Shown here one piece after another: positions 13,495-27,234 of a DNA stretch of 64,000 bases; the stretch's first letter is position 1, and every line of letters begins with the position of its first letter. The stretch spans positions 372,001-436,000 of the forward strand of contig JABWDB010000004.1 in assembly GCA_019614645.1 (NCBI GenBank). The letters run 5' to 3'. A program made the translations under genes and the position numbers. This DNA comes from Stratiolaelaps scimitus (lineage: Eukaryota; Arthropoda; Arachnida; Mesostigmata; Laelapidae). Under the pieces are notes generated by a model. The model saw only the letters and a program-made list of their open reading frames with translations, searched no databases and was not told where the DNA came from.

Positions 13495-14929
13495 GTCTCA
13501 TTCTTAATCTCTCTTGTTATCTCGAACTCTGTCTTCCGTTATTGTCACTTGGAGATGGTTTGTGTCTGTCGTGCCACCCCTGTCCAGGATGCCCGGTGCC
13601 CTTGGAGACTCTTGAATACACACACACAGCGTTGAAATATCCTCACCGAGAATACACTGTCTCCCGTGTCGTTCATGTCAAGTGTGAGCTTAACCCGCCA
13701 GTGGTCGTTTTCTTCTAGGGATCACGGACACAGATGTAGCCATTGGATACAGACACCACGCATCTAAGGTAGAGTCTTAGTAGAATACTGCAATATCTGT
13801 GCGGCATTCCACAGGGAATCCAGCGTAATCAGTCTTCATTGTTCGGTACTAGCTCCGTCGCTCACGCACTGGCCACTTGACAACTGTGCTGACCGCGCCC
13901 GAATGGGCGTTTGCCATGCGAAGCCATTCCGTGAACACCACTCGCGAGCTTACCGTCGTTGGTCGATCCTTGTTTCAAATCCATACAATGCTTTCATGTT
14001 TGTGCTACGCTCGCAAAAGTAGAGCAACCAGTTAAAGATAGATTTGGAGTCGCCGAGGAAGGAGGGCCGAAACCATTTGATAGTTTGTCGGACAACAGAC
14101 ACATGCATGATCTATTCACCCGAAGCGTCAAGACAAACGCGATTGCACCAGAGCCCGGCATGCACTCCGTGCTGCATCAGCGTATATGTCACAAGGCGTG
14201 CTATATATATATATATATATACACTCTATTCGTCTGTTATATTTCATGCTTTAAACGATCTGCGGGACGTTGATTAGCTCTTCGCAAGCTATCACTCATA
14301 TTCGCTGGCCTCTAATTGTATGCTAATACTTGTACCAGTTAATGATATACAAGGAGCGAGCGGGGTAGTTGCCTCAACGAGCTTCCATCGGACCAACCAT
14401 CTCTCGAAGGCCCTTTGAGACACACATATATATATATATACGCCTAAATGAATTAATTAAACACGTGATTTGAATACCGGCTACGAGACGAGGGCGCCTA
14501 ATATCGTGAATTGAATTTTCCAGCCAGTTGGTCATTCCTGTGCACTAAAGTTGAAAGACTGTACGAGCACACATAAATTGATGGCAGAACTGGTTAGCGT
14601 ATAGAAATATTAGTCCAACGTATGCAAGCCGCGAGTGAGCGCTAAATCATCATTAGGATGATATCAACGGGCCTTGGGGCGGTCAGGCAAACCATAATGG
14701 AGATACGCGTCGAAGCAATCACATCGACGACGCTAGATAAAATAGCAATCCCTCGTAGTAACACCTAAGGATTAAGTGCCGGAACCTGTTGTAGAGGGGA
14801 AGAGTTGAGAGTCAGCTCTTCAAAAAGAAATAAAAATGATTAAATAATGAATTCCTTACATAGAAATCTTAGCTTATCGGTGTTCTCACGGCCTTTCTTC
14901 ATGTTCGTAGTCGCTTGACTGAAAGATGT
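12295..14929. other. no recognised gene
   Basis: Contains (CT)n at 13463-13489, (TA)n at 14202-14220 and 14427-14441, and otherwise unique sequence. Frames of about 140 codons (13003-13419 minus) have no recognisable motif. Confidence 0.4.
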
Positions 14930-15445
14930 CGAGCCGAGTGGCCCAGTGGTGGTCGTGCATTCACGTGCGCCCCTACAATCGAAGAAAAGACGTAGTTGCC
15001 TCCACTGGTTCGATTTCCAGTGTTGCACATTTGCATTTAAAGGGGGGGCCCCGTCTTTCCCAGCAATGCGTAAGCGGTTTCCGTCGACGTTAACTGCTCG
15101 CCGAGGGTCAGCCCGAAACCGTTTAGAGACAAAGGCAAATCTACACCTAGGGAAAGTACAGCAAACCAGCCATAGTCAGTACACATTGTGCGCAATCGAA
15201 AAACAACCTCAAACTGTATAACGCATGTGGGCGTAGATGGAAGGGAAAATCAATCATCACCTTATCGCAGTAAAACGAAATACTCTAGGCATAAAGAAAA
15301 GGTCAAACAAAAATGAAAATAGTGGATGAGAAACGACTCGAACACGAAGTCCGAGAAGATATTCTCGGGAGGGGGGGAACTACGTACGCGCTTGAAACGA
15401 AGATCGCACGAGATGCGCCCGAAAAGATCAAAACATCACGTTAAT
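14930..15445 (+). mobile_element. SINE family A copy 2, long copy joined to a LINE-like segment
   Basis: The tRNA-like head starts with an A-box-like GTGGCCCAGTGGTGGTCG (about 14937) and has a B-box-like GGTTCGATTTCC at 15007. The body follows: TTGCACATTTGCATTTAAAG, then CCGTC...GCAATGCG and GGGTCAGCCCGAA. From about 15276 to 15445 it matches the segment at 41160-41335 almost base for base. There the minor frame reads KRLEHEV...LK(R)RS.EMR, the linker between endonuclease and reverse transcriptase in the element at 41 kb. This is the most complete family-A copy in the window. Confidence 0.75.
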
Positions 15446-15451
15446 ACTTAT

Positions 15452-15535
15452 GGAGCAATGCCGAAAGCAGCTTGTAACATCGACATTGTTAAATGTTTAA
15501 GGCTGCGGGTCCGCCCGGAAACTGTCATGACTGAG
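15452..15535 (+). mobile_element. SINE family A fragment (body and tail only), abutting copy 2
   Basis: The sequence GAGCAATGCCGAAAGCAG, then a TTGTAAC stretch and AAGGCTGCGGGTCCGCCCGG lines up with the body of the copy at 51955-52110 (GCAATGCCGAAAGCAGTTGT ... AAGGCTGAGAGTCAGCCTGG). No tRNA-like head is present, so it is truncated or was joined by recombination with copy 2. Confidence 0.5.
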
Positions 15536-15826
15536 TATCGTCTCCAATAGTATTAAGCATACGGATCAGGATTGTCCGAAGGGAACAATGATTGAAATTG
15601 TACTACGTATTAGCAAAAATAAATAAATCGGTTACAATTGTGCCAAAGCGATCGTCTTCAAGATCGTCGACCCAAAATCTCACATTCATAAAACCAACCG
15701 AGGGACCCTAGATCGGTATTCACTGAAATCACAATACTCATAACAATCACCATATAATGGCATAATTTAGCAAGGCTGTTCGTTTTACGTGCGTGTATGA
15801 GTACATAGACAGATGGACTCTGTACA

Positions 15827-15828
<2 letters not shown>

Positions 15829-15914
<86 letters not shown>

Positions 15915-15985
15915 TATTATTATTATTATTACTATTATTATTATTATTATTATTATATTATTATTATTATTATTATTATTATTAT
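15829..15985. repeat. long (ATT)n microsatellite, about 157 bp
   Basis: Nearly pure ATT with three slips to ATAT. It is the longest simple repeat in the window. Poly-Leu, poly-Tyr and poly-Ile frames across it are artefacts. Confidence 0.97.
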
Positions 15986-18204
15986 CGCCATCATCACCGG
16001 CACATTTTGGCTAGCGACCACACGTCGTCGTCGTCATCGAACGGTTCCCGGCAGCAGCCAGCAACGTCCTTCAACGGGCCACATGGCCATTCAACGATCA
16101 CTTCTCATAATAATAATTATTATTATTACTGTTGCCGCTTCTACTGCAACAAACACCGATCACTGAATTCTGTCTACATCTGCCGTTGGCCCCAGCAGCA
16201 GCAGCAGCAGCTCTTGATGTCCACCAGGCAACAGACACTCTACAGATCACACAGTGGTGTCTACTCATTCGTTCAGGTTTGTGTGCACCGGAGTATCCGC
16301 ACCGACGGCCGCGCCAAGCACCGACGTTTATTAACAACGATATGGTGAGTCGGCATTTCGTTTGAAACGCTTCCGCCGCGCTTCTCCTGACGACGGCACC
16401 AACAGCAGCGGCGGCGGCGGCGACGGCAATAGAGGTCGCGCACGCCAGCCCTGTACTGTCGAGATGTCATTGATTTGTCGGCGACTGAAAGACGTAGACG
16501 ATAACGGCGGATGCTGCCGCATCGGACGGCCCATGCAACGGCCGCGCGGACAGATCTCGGTGAGCGATATGACTTGGCGCTTGTGGGGGGAGGGGGACTG
16601 CGGCCGAACGGGGCACTATTGCGGCGGCGGTGGCGGTGGTGGTGGTCGTCGTAATTGTAGTTGTGTGTGTGTGTGCGGCGGATACCTTGACGATGATGCA
16701 GATATTCTTATGTCGAAGAATGGCATGCCGGTCGAGTAGAGATGGTCGGTTAGAGATGGCCATACCGTAATCGCACATTGAAGGTGAAGGCCAACAACGA
16801 TTGAGCGCGTAACTGGACTAACGTAGGCCTGACCAAACCGGGTCGGATATCGGCTTGGTTCCATCGCTTGCCGGCCACCATCGTGGCGACGTCGTGGTGT
16901 GATCGGTGCGTGTAGCGGGCCAAACACTTGTTGTTGACGATATCTGAAGTATAATCTTGATTGCTCGCACAAATACGGCTACAGGAATACTACGGCTAGT
17001 GACTTGTTGTACTTGCTATTAAGGCTACTTGTGCCCACTGAGGTAAAGACAACGGGGACCAGTTAAAGGATGAAGGTTTTCAGTGCTAACTCAAAATGAG
17101 AACGCTGGAATAATACACATTTTAAACAAAGTAACAAATAACGCACAAAAAAAAACAAGTATTTATAAAACACGGTTTATTTTTGAATAAATGTAATGTA
17201 TTGAAATCAACTCTCTAGGACGCGGACCCACTTACTTTCATGTATGCACAAATTATTGAACTTTTATAACACATTAAATTAGCAAATTATTCTTCGTACC
17301 GCAGATCAGTGTTGAGGTTTCTCGGCAGCCACCTCAAAACAAACTTGGCTATCGTTGCCTGGTCAAGCTGACTGACGCTGTTTCGACGTCAATGTAACGA
17401 TGTTCCTGGTCGAGTCGCTCATTCTGATGCTGATCATTTCCTCTTCGACAACAAATTTGCAGACTCATTTTTCAGCGATATGTATTTCTCTCTTGCGTGT
17501 GTGACATGACAGACGTCGGTACACAATGAGAAAAAGGGGCCACCATTCGAATCCGATGCAGCGAGAAATAAATGACACGTATCACCCTGTCCTCACGCGC
17601 GACTCCGCCCTTATCTGTTAATCTGTCAAGCTTTGCCCTTAAAAGCCTTCTTTCTTTCTCTCTCTCTCCCTCGCTCGCTCTCTCCGTCCGCTCTCTCTCT
17701 CCGAGCAACGGGGTACGCACATCAGATAGCTCACATGTTCACCTGTTGGACAGGGACGTCTCGCCTGTAGCGACAAGCCGAAAGGTCCCGCAAAGAAATG
17801 CGGCTCGGCCTGTCGACGTCGCTCCGTGGTCAATGCCGAGGAGCCGACGACGACGATGCCTGGAAAATGCCGATAGCATTCACGCATCCGTCGCTGTGAA
17901 TTCGACTGTCGCGCGTCCAAGTGGACATTGTGCTTCCGACGCTGAGAAGGAGCCGGACGAAAGGGGACGCTTCATTTTACGGATTGAAATGGTGAAGGAA
18001 TAAGAGATTCACTCTCCCATCTTTTCCTCTAGGCTTTCGTTTGATTTCGAAAGGTCGAAACGCGTGATGCTTCGACGCCTAGGTAGACGAGAACACAAGG
18101 CAATGTGTGTGTATTTTCGGCTAGCCCTCACGATTACGCAGAGTTGCCAAACATTGTGCATCATGTTGACCAACAAGACCCGGCCGTTTTGGCCTCGTTA
18201 GAGG
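15986..18204. other. no recognised gene; GC-rich with triplet repeats, then plain sequence
   Basis: At 16000-16740 there are CAG (16195-16211), GGC (16405-16422) and GGT/GGC (16622-16650) runs. ATAATAATTATTATTATT near 16107 is a small palindromic triplet tract. 17640-17700 is CT-rich. Open frames are unconvincing. Confidence 0.4.
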
Positions 18205-18440
18205 CACGATCCCTTCGAGCCCTTTGGTGGCCTGGTGGTGCATTTGTGTGCGCCTTTCAATCGGAGGGGACACGTAGGTACCCCCACCGGGTCCTATGGC
18301 CACCGTTGCACATTTGCATTTAAAGGGATCCGTCTTACGACGCAATGCAAACAGTAACTCGATGTTAAACGCTGGTCTAAGAGTCAGCCTGAAAAAAAAG
18401 GAAGAGCAACAACCCCCCAGTTGTGGGAGGTACACCCACA
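18205..18440 (+). mobile_element. SINE family A copy 3
   Basis: The head contains GGTGGCCTGGTGGTGCATTT (A-box region, about 18226) and a damaged B-box GGGTCCTATGGCC. The body has CACCGTTGCACATTTGCATT, then AAAGGGATCCGTCTTACGAC, GCAATGC and GAGTCAGCCTGAAAAAAAAG. The A-run after GAGTCAGCCTG may be a short oligo(A) 3' end. Confidence 0.75.
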
Positions 18441-20018
18441 CCTCGGGAAGGCTTGAAATGTCCATGTTTTGTTTGACACTGCATAAAATAGACGGTTATT
18501 GTTCTATTCGCTATAAGTTACAAGTCTAATAATAAACATGAAATAGCTTACTTACTGTAACGTAAATAGCTTACATAGTACAATTTGACATAGCTTGAAA
18601 ACAACTAAATGCGGCCCCGATAGGTTCGTGAGTTTATACTCAAAGGTGGTTCCGAGACCTGCCACAAGGGGGAATAACAACTGAGAGTCAACTGCTACTA
18701 CAACAGCAACAGCAGCAACAACAGCAGCAGCAGCTCGTGTGCGTCTTTCTTCCAGGGTTATTGTCCACGGTAATAAGACACAACCATAGATGGGTTAGAA
18801 CGACGTTGGATCGTTAGATGACGTCGATAGCGATATTTATCGGCGTCGATGACGATCAGTAATCTAAGTCGACCTCTAATAAGAACTAACGAGTCTAACA
18901 ATCTAACTCTATTATAAGAACACGAAGAAAATATTGTGAAGAGGCAAGGACGTCATGGGCAGTCTTATAGCCCATGACAGGTATCCACGCTGACGTGCAT
19001 ATCTGTTGGAGACACGCAGCAATTATATAGAAACGCGTGTTGAGTCACCGTTGTCGGCGCCCGTTATCAAGAAGTGACATTCTCCCTTACTGGACGTGGC
19101 ATACTTGACGCATTGCTCTATAAGAGGGAATGTTGAAGCGATACCTAATCAGCTTAGACAGCAATATTTGACTTATATGGGCGATTCGATAGCATCTTAC
19201 AGTACCTCTTTCGTTTTGGCTGAAAGTCCGACATATGTCTCTGTATTCGGCGTATCGAACACATTGACAACCGACAACCGGCGCTATCCGATTAACTCTT
19301 GCTGCGTTTCGAGGCAATCTCTTTACAAAAGTACACGCCACAGATTACCACAACTACTACAACTACCACTGTGATTATTTGAGAAGGACGTGTTTCGTAC
19401 ATCTTCCATCTTCCAACAGCGAAGATTGTCGGTACAATCGTCGACACTACCCACAGCCAAAATTTCTGGCCAGTGAACAGTCAGAGCCAGCGACAAGCGG
19501 GCTGTTGCGCTACGACCCGTATTGCTGTTTTGTAAAAGGGTCTTCCATCAGAGTTCGTCAGTTCAGTCTGAAGCGTGCCGTTTTTCATAATCCTCATAGA
19601 CATGGCGATAATAATAGTAATAATAATGATTATAACAGCAAGAATTGTCATTGTAGTAGGTGTACGGTAATGTGCGAGAGTGTATATTGGAACTCGTACA
19701 TATTATTTTTATGGATGAAAACTTCCTGGTAAGTTTTTCGTTCAATAGCATGGTGTTTTGTAGACCTTTTTCCCTCTTCAAAAAGGAGAACTCGATAAGA
19801 CACACAGCCACATCGGGGGCGGTGCGGATCACATCTTGATTTGAAAAGTTTCTTCGAGACTGCCGAGAGCGTGGCGTGGCCGGTGACCACGGTCAGGCGG
19901 AAAGTACCTTCCTTGCCTTTCCAACGAAAGTCTAATATATTGTATGTATCTGTGTATCTGCATGTCGGCCGCCTCGAAGCACATAGAACACAGTAGCGTG
20001 TATACTAAAATACATACT

Positions 20019-20058
<40 letters not shown>

Positions 20059-22001
20059 TTCCTCAAGGGAATGCCTTCGACAGATGGCAGTGCTACAGGA
20101 TTACCATTTATTCTCTCCAATGTCACGCAAGCGTGTCTATTGTGTTTTCGCTGGAAGCGCGCCTCCTCCAGGCTCTGGAAGGGAGAAATTCTAGGAAAAC
20201 AACGCGAGCGGCTCTGTCGTTTCCATTTCCCGCTCTCTCATCCATTCATTGGATTCTGCCATGTTCTCTGTATCAAACTCACTCTCTCTCTCCCGCCTCT
20301 CTCGGCCGCTCACACTTCGCGCGGGTGACTTGGCGGCCCTCGAGGTTAGTCGACAACAACACGGTCAGTTCGTGAAGCTGTTGTGTCCGTTGGTGTAGAC
20401 AGCACGCCAAGTGCAGCTCCTGGAACTGCTCGTCTGGCTCTGGCGGCGCACCTCCACCTACCTCTCACTCGAGCTGGTTAGGAGCGGTGCGGGACCTGAG
20501 TAGGCCACGCGATAGCGAGCGCGCCCCGGCGGCCGGGGGAAGTACACGCGCCTTTCGAGCCTCAACAAGTGGAGGCTATCGGAAGCGAAACAACGGGGGC
20601 AGCGAGTGAAGGGTATTCCTAGGTCTGCCGCGAAACGGGAAGGCGGGACTATTCATGGAAGGTCCGACCGCGAAAACCACGCGTCCCGGCGTTGTCTTCC
20701 TCTGCTATTGTTGCGCGTCCAGGAACAACAACAATAACGACAATATCAACATCACCAATCGTGAAACTGGCTGCAGAGAACAGCGACAGAAGCTCGGGCA
20801 GCGATACCAACCCTGTGAATTATGAATCCTCTCTGCTGCAAGCGAGTACCCCAGCAGGCAGGCGTGCCAGGCGAAGGGAACGAACGCATGAAGCTAGACG
20901 AGCCAGTTAATGGGATCTACGGGGGCGAAATGGGGTCCGCGCATGTTCGGAGCGGATTCGGCTGTGCTGCGTGTGCACTGCAAGAGGAGAGATCCACCGT
21001 AGTGAGCGAGGGTAAGCAACGAACGGGGCTATCCGCTGGCGCTGTAGACTGGGCGCTGTTTCGCGGAACTCCCAGGGATCGGCGTCGGCCGTTAGCGATG
21101 TCGAGTCCACTTTCCGGCTTCTTCGTTTCGTAGTTTGCTCTATCTCTCTCGCTCTCGCTCTCCAGAAAGGCAATAATGTCATTTCGAGTCGGAAACAGAG
21201 TAAGGCAAGTTGCTCAAAGGATGATATCAACGGCGAACACCGCAGTAGTAATCGACTGTGTCAAGGGTAGCTAGAATGCGCGTATGTATGGTATATCATA
21301 TCGATTTGTGCACAACTAACCACAGTGGGAAGCCAGGGCCATCTCTGAATGTCAAATCATCGCGTAGCATACGAGGGGAATTTTGTGATACTCATACTAT
21401 GAGTATTACCGCATGCCTGCCCCAATACCCTACTCGGGAGATACATATGCAGTTTCCCGTGTGCATTTTTTTCACAATATACTACATTTCAATATCAATC
21501 GAGCTGATTTCCACAGCGGGAATCATCATACGCCGGTTGCACGTCATCTTCGTTCCTTCCTGCAGTTTCATATAGCCACGCGACGCGAGCAACAGCACTG
21601 CGCCGTTTTTGCCGTCGTCAACGGTAAACACCATGAAACGATCCGAGTTGTCTTTGTTTATCAACATGACATAGCTAGCGAGCGAACCGAGGTTGACGAG
21701 GCTAGTACCTACTCGACTTTAAGTCACTCGGTGCAAGGACAGACTCCAGTTACGTCCCAGAACGACAGCAGCGGCAACAGCAGCAGCAGCCGCCGGCGCG
21801 GCTGAAAAAGCCAGAAACGCAGATAGCAAAACGAGCAAAAGTTCACCACAGAAGCGCATCAACAAGCATCACGCTCATGCACACAAGCACAAATTGTATC
21901 TCTGACTCTCGTCTGTTGTGTCGGTGCTCGGATCACCCTGCACGGTTCCACGAGCAACTGTACCTCCTCTCTTACACTATGCCCCTATATCTTGAACTGT
22001 C

Positions 22002-22032
<31 letters not shown>

Positions 22033-23220
22033 GGATTCCCCGCGGCAGACGCGGCGCAGCGCGATGAGGGGACGACACGTGTAGGTGGACAAGCGGATAG
22101 GTAGAACATGGAAACACTGTTAAGTCGGGCGTGCTGGGGAAAAAAAACTACCGTGTACACGCGTCCGGTGAGCCTCTGTCCGTCTTAACTTATCCCTGTG
22201 ATTTCTGGTGTGTTCTGTTCTGTGGTAGCATTTCTCTCTGGTGAGTCGAATAGCAGTCTAGTATTACATATATAAACTGTAGCGCGAGAACGCAGCGCGA
22301 ACTGCGGAAATTACAGCAATGCGTCTTGTACTCGGCCTCCTGCGTTGTTTTCGCATAAGACTGCTAGAACGGTTAGTTACGAGCGAGGCAGGTGGTAATG
22401 AAGCCGACAAGAATGACATGAGCGTGTTGAAATCATCTGTGGCATGTGAACGCAAACGTCTGACGTCTCAGTAGAGACAAACGCTACGGACTCACCACTC
22501 TGCCTTTAATTATGTCGTCGACAGAACGACAGTTTTGCCGTATTGCGCAAACTTCATATGAAGATATTATACGATTTGAGATGTATGTGTGTTTGTTTGA
22601 GCTGAAGGCGAAGGTGTGTGGTGAACTCGATCGATGTTCATCACCAATACAACGACGGATCTCAAACTCGTGAATTTGATGAAATGTATTTGAGTGAACT
22701 ACTGCTGCTGCTGCGGATGATGATGTTGATGACATTACGAGCTGATTCGAGCAAAAGCATAAATTGAACTTTTTATAGAAGGGAACATCAGAAAGCGTCG
22801 GCAGATTGAACGTATAACAAAGTTGGCGGTATCCGTGTCCCGCCAACACTTCCGTTTCTACGCTGGTTACTATACGCGTGGTGTACGTGGCTAGTTTGTC
22901 TGGACATGGTCATAGCGTAGCTATATATATATATATATAATCTGCCTTTCTCCCTTCACTTCATTGTGTACTCCGCCCTAGATTTTTTTGTCCCGTTGTC
23001 GATGGCTACCTCGAACTTTCTAAATCGTTAAGCGTTCGCTGACGCCGACGTAGACGCCGACGTTTCCAACTGAATATGACGTGTATCAACGAATACATGA
23101 AAGCGCTGCTATACAAATCCAATGCAGCGGCAGAATGTGCTCGTCAGAACGCTGAGCGATGGCGTCAGTTGAACACCGCTGGGCAGTCGTCTCGATTGGA
23201 CCACGAATATAGAGAAGACT
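18441..23220. other. no recognised gene
   Basis: Holds CAG/CAA runs at 18700-18733, (TA)n at 20027-20055, 22002-22027 and 22921-22939, and a GC-rich block at 20400-21130. Two plus frames (20692-20910 and 21413-21805) are Ser/Thr-rich with no known domain. Confidence 0.4.
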
Positions 23221-24627
23221 GTAAGTGTCGCCGCCGCCACCGCCGCCGCCGGACCGTCGATACAGATGGACGAACTAACTGTCTCTGGCCAAGTCGCTGG
23301 GCAACCCTCCTACGAATAGGTAGACACCCATCAATATTACATTAGTTCTCGCCCGCTCCTCCTGTCGCGGCTCGACGAAATACGATGACGGCCCGTTTTT
23401 TACCGCTCGCCAGAATGAGCCTCGCTTGAAACCTGACAGCGGTGTCTTTCAAGCGGCCTTGGTCGCTTCCTCTGTCCTGTGGGTCATACCCCAATGTAAT
23501 CGTCGTCACCACGACCGCCGCCGCCGCCGCCTGACCTCTCCCTGTGGGCCGGCGGGTAGCTGGAGGTACAGCAGCTGCAGCTGGCCAGTCCCCGCGCGCG
23601 GGGGTGGGGGGGGGGGGGCTGTCAGCGGATTCAGGACGATTGAACCCCGCTATTCCGGTCCGGGTTTATAGACGGGAGAGCGAGAGGGATCCGATGCAGT
23701 GGACAGGGCACATCGAGCAGGGAGACCTGGACATCGGGGGTGAACCGACGCACAAAAGGACATATACGACGAAATGGGCAAGAAGCACTTTCGATGCGTA
23801 AGGTCGAGAATTGATCAACGGAAAATCGACGGCCTTGTCAACGACAATCGTCTTTCAGCTGCTGTCTGTCCCTTGCTAGTACTTGGACATGCTGGACATA
23901 GCTAATGTAATACTGGGGTACACGCACGCAGATACACACACACATATATCTATATAATATATATAATATATACATGATCCGTATCTGAACGATCCACATC
24001 ATCCTCTCAGTCCGCATCGCTACGGCGCACAGAAATAGAACAGGAAACACTGCCAATGGTACTACTGCTGCTACTCTGCGGCGGCTGCTGCTGCTATTGC
24101 TGCTGTTGTTGTTGTTGTTGTTGCTGATGTCATCGTCGTCGTCGTTATCACAATTAGTGCAGCCAATAGTAGCACAGTGCTGCTAAGGGCCACACAGTAC
24201 GGCGACAGCGAGAACGCAGCGAAGTCTCCGGGATAACAGCAACAACAGCGACTACGACCCATTTTAAGAATGTCAACAGCCAGATGCGTGTCGACACCGT
24301 CAGAGCGACAGACATATCGGCGCCAAAAGAGCGAGAGAGAGCAATACCCATCTGCTATACTGATTTCTACAGGCAAACATATACACGGACACCGAGCAGC
24401 CACAAATCGTCGCCATACACATGCAATGAACATAGAGTCATGCACATGCCAGGATACGCACAGAGCTTTAGATTGCTTGGTTTGCTTGCGCTTCTTGGCG
24501 CTGATTGCGTCAAGGCGGCCGCTCGAGCCGGCGACACCGTCACCGCAACGATTGCCAATGCTGAGAGGCGAAACACGGTCGGAGACGAGGTCGGTAGCAG
24601 TCGGCACACGTTGATGGTGGCGTTGTT

Positions 24628-24658
<31 letters not shown>

Positions 24659-25207
24659 ATATTTGTTGCTATCTACGCGAGGGCATGACTTGATTGAGCA
24701 CACGGTAACCTTCGCTTTGTGTCCAATCTGATCTGACTCGCTGTTGGTGTCGTTGTTGCTGTTGTTGCCGTTGTCGTTGTTGCTGTTGTCATCGTGATCC
24801 TCAACGGCGGCGATGCGTCGAGTGGCAAGCGACGGCGTTCCCTGCTAGTGGCGGACGCCAGCCGCCCGAATGAGGGCTCCCCTGGACATCAGCGGCGGTG
24901 GCCGCCGCTCCTTTTTGTCATCTTATTTGATTCGACTTCTAACGACGATTCGTGTTGCTTCTGCGGCGGCGGTGGCGGCTGCTGCTGCCGCTGTCGGCGA
25001 GCGTCTTATCCGTTATAGAGTAGTGAAAGTACCCGCAGCGGCAGATGCAGTAGAAGCAGCAGCAACAGCAGCAGCAGAGCGGCTGCAGAAACGGCTTTGT
25101 TCCAGTTGGAGGATGGGACTGCGACGAAGAACCGACAAAATGATGAGATTTCGATCATGAACATGCGACATACAAACACAATATGCGTGCAGTTAGCATC
25201 GATACTA

Positions 25208-25210
<3 letters not shown>
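23221..25210. other. GC-rich block with many CTG/TTG and GGC triplet runs
   Basis: Triplet runs lie at 23228-23250, 23517-23531, 24067-24127, 24621-24660, 24740-24790, 24963-24990 and 25050-25080. Both strands carry poly-Gln, poly-Leu, poly-Ala and poly-Cys frames, so frame length is not evidence of coding. A long G run lies at 23597-23619. It could be a promoter or 5' untranslated region. Confidence 0.45.

Positions 25211-25238
<28 letters not shown>
25211..25238. repeat. (TA)14 microsatellite
   Basis: 28 bases of TA. Confidence 0.95.
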
Positions 25239-27234
25239 ACATATGTCTCTCACAATAACACAGTTCGTTTCAATTCAAGTATAATGTCTCGTGTTTAAAT
25301 CACATAATATAACATTTGCGGTTTATTTCCGGAACTGCAATTTAACAATGCGTAAGTCCTCGATTGAAAAAGAACTGAGTAAAAGTAAGGGTGTATAATC
25401 ACCAAATTGGTCTTGCAATTACGATTTCACTATTATAATCGATTATTCTGTCAACAGATATACGCATTCACATATTCAAATTATTCCCAATTCACAATTA
25501 TCAGATTATTTCCAATTCACACAATGAGATACCATTATCACTGCCATTTTTTCTTGATGTCAAATAGAGCGCAACCTTGCGCCACATATTCGGATGAGTC
25601 GCGTGGAGCTTCGTGTGACTTATGAATTGAAATGATGAGAAATATTGAAAGGAGAGCGAGATAATATAGAGCGAGTAAGATAGAGACTGGGGCTGTGTTT
25701 GTGTGTTAATAAAATGATAAAGATATGAAGTCACTGTGGATAATATATCATATCTAATAGCTAAGACGCTATTCCATACTGACATACGATTTTCGTCGTT
25801 TTAATAAACACCCCCAAATATATCTCAAATCGATGGAAATTCACGTTTATATAGATCGATACCCACCACTCCGGGAGTGAGCTAATATTAATACGAAATT
25901 AAATTTCTTTGTAACGCGATTATGTTGTAATCGGATCGCGACCGGTGCGAGACTGAACTGAATCCGCCTGACGAAGCGAATGGATTTCCTTCAGTGAATC
26001 GTAGCAGCCGCCGTCGTCGTCGCCGCCGCCGAATTTCCTATGCCAGCAACAATGTGGCCGGTCCCACAATGTGGCCGGTTACGGGTGGTAACTGTGTTCG
26101 CTGACAACGCGAGCTATTTGCGTCGTCACTTTATTCACTCCGATTAAACTGTGGATATCATCATCACACCATGGACGCCAATTATTTGGCGCCGCTGCGG
26201 CGACTTGTCGCTCGCTGGCCACGCTAATTACGGCACGATTTCATTGTTCCCGTTTGTTGTTAGCAAACGTGCACTTGACGATGAAACAGTAGTACGTCAG
26301 TAGCATGCGGGTTACGCGGAGCATATCGAGTAGCTCTTTTGGGATAATTTGCATTCGGTGACATCATTATTACTATTATTATTTTTTTATGAGATTGGAT
26401 TGATTATCCAGCGTCGGCGGAATCTCCCTGGCATCGAAGAAATCGAATCGCTATTATACAACACGTGACAATCGATCGAGTCATGACTACACTGGATGTA
26501 TTCACCATCAGGCTAAGATCATCTGCCTGGAGGACGTAACAAGGCACTACATTGATATGCACAGAAGGTGCTAATTCCAATGGGTGCCTGCCCACCCTCA
26601 TCCAATGCCGGCCGATCGTCCGAGTCAACAAGCTATTACACCGTACCAACAAACGTCTTCAGGTGATGTCTATCGCGGCATCAATTTGCGTTATATTATA
26701 ACGGGCTCGGCGGTGGAGAGGAGACGGGTATCTCTAATAACTACTATAGAAGTAATAAATGACGAATGAACAATAAATAATAATAATATACCAATAACAA
26801 AGCAAGAAGAACACCAGCCTCGATTTCTGGTGTCATCATGCGTTTTTGTCGTCGTCATAATAATTCTGAGATTTGTCCCTAATTCACATGCTAACGCTGT
26901 CGAGTGGTGCACAGAGGCGACCCGGTGCAGAATGCTGACAGCCAAGCGACGATTAGCATAGGGCGTATTATTGTGCGTGTTGATGTTCGATAAACAAAGA
27001 ACACGATGAGAATATCGAGAAAATAGCTTGACAGGGTACAATAGCTGAAGTACGCTGCTGGCTGCTAGCAGTCGCCGATGGCAATTCTACCTCGGACGTT
27101 TAATGTCGAAGGATGAGAGTCAGGGCTGGAAAAATTGTAAAAATTATCGCTGGCTGCCGCTAGTCGTTGGAAATCGCACACAAACGATTTGAACTGTGCT
27201 TCGTGGTTTGTGATTCGTGGACTTTGAAACATAT
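25239..27234. other. AT-rich stretch, no recognised gene
   Basis: Mostly AT-rich unique sequence. A repeated AATGTGGCCGGT (26050 and 26070) is a short direct duplication. Confidence 0.35.

Noticed and set aside
15793..16166. Frames coding poly-Leu/Tyr/Ile
   Set aside because: Produced entirely by the (ATT)n repeat.
24071..24703. Minus-strand frame with poly-Gln and poly-Thr (210 codons)
   Set aside because: Begins and ends in triplet repeats, no domain, and an overlapping plus frame is equally open.
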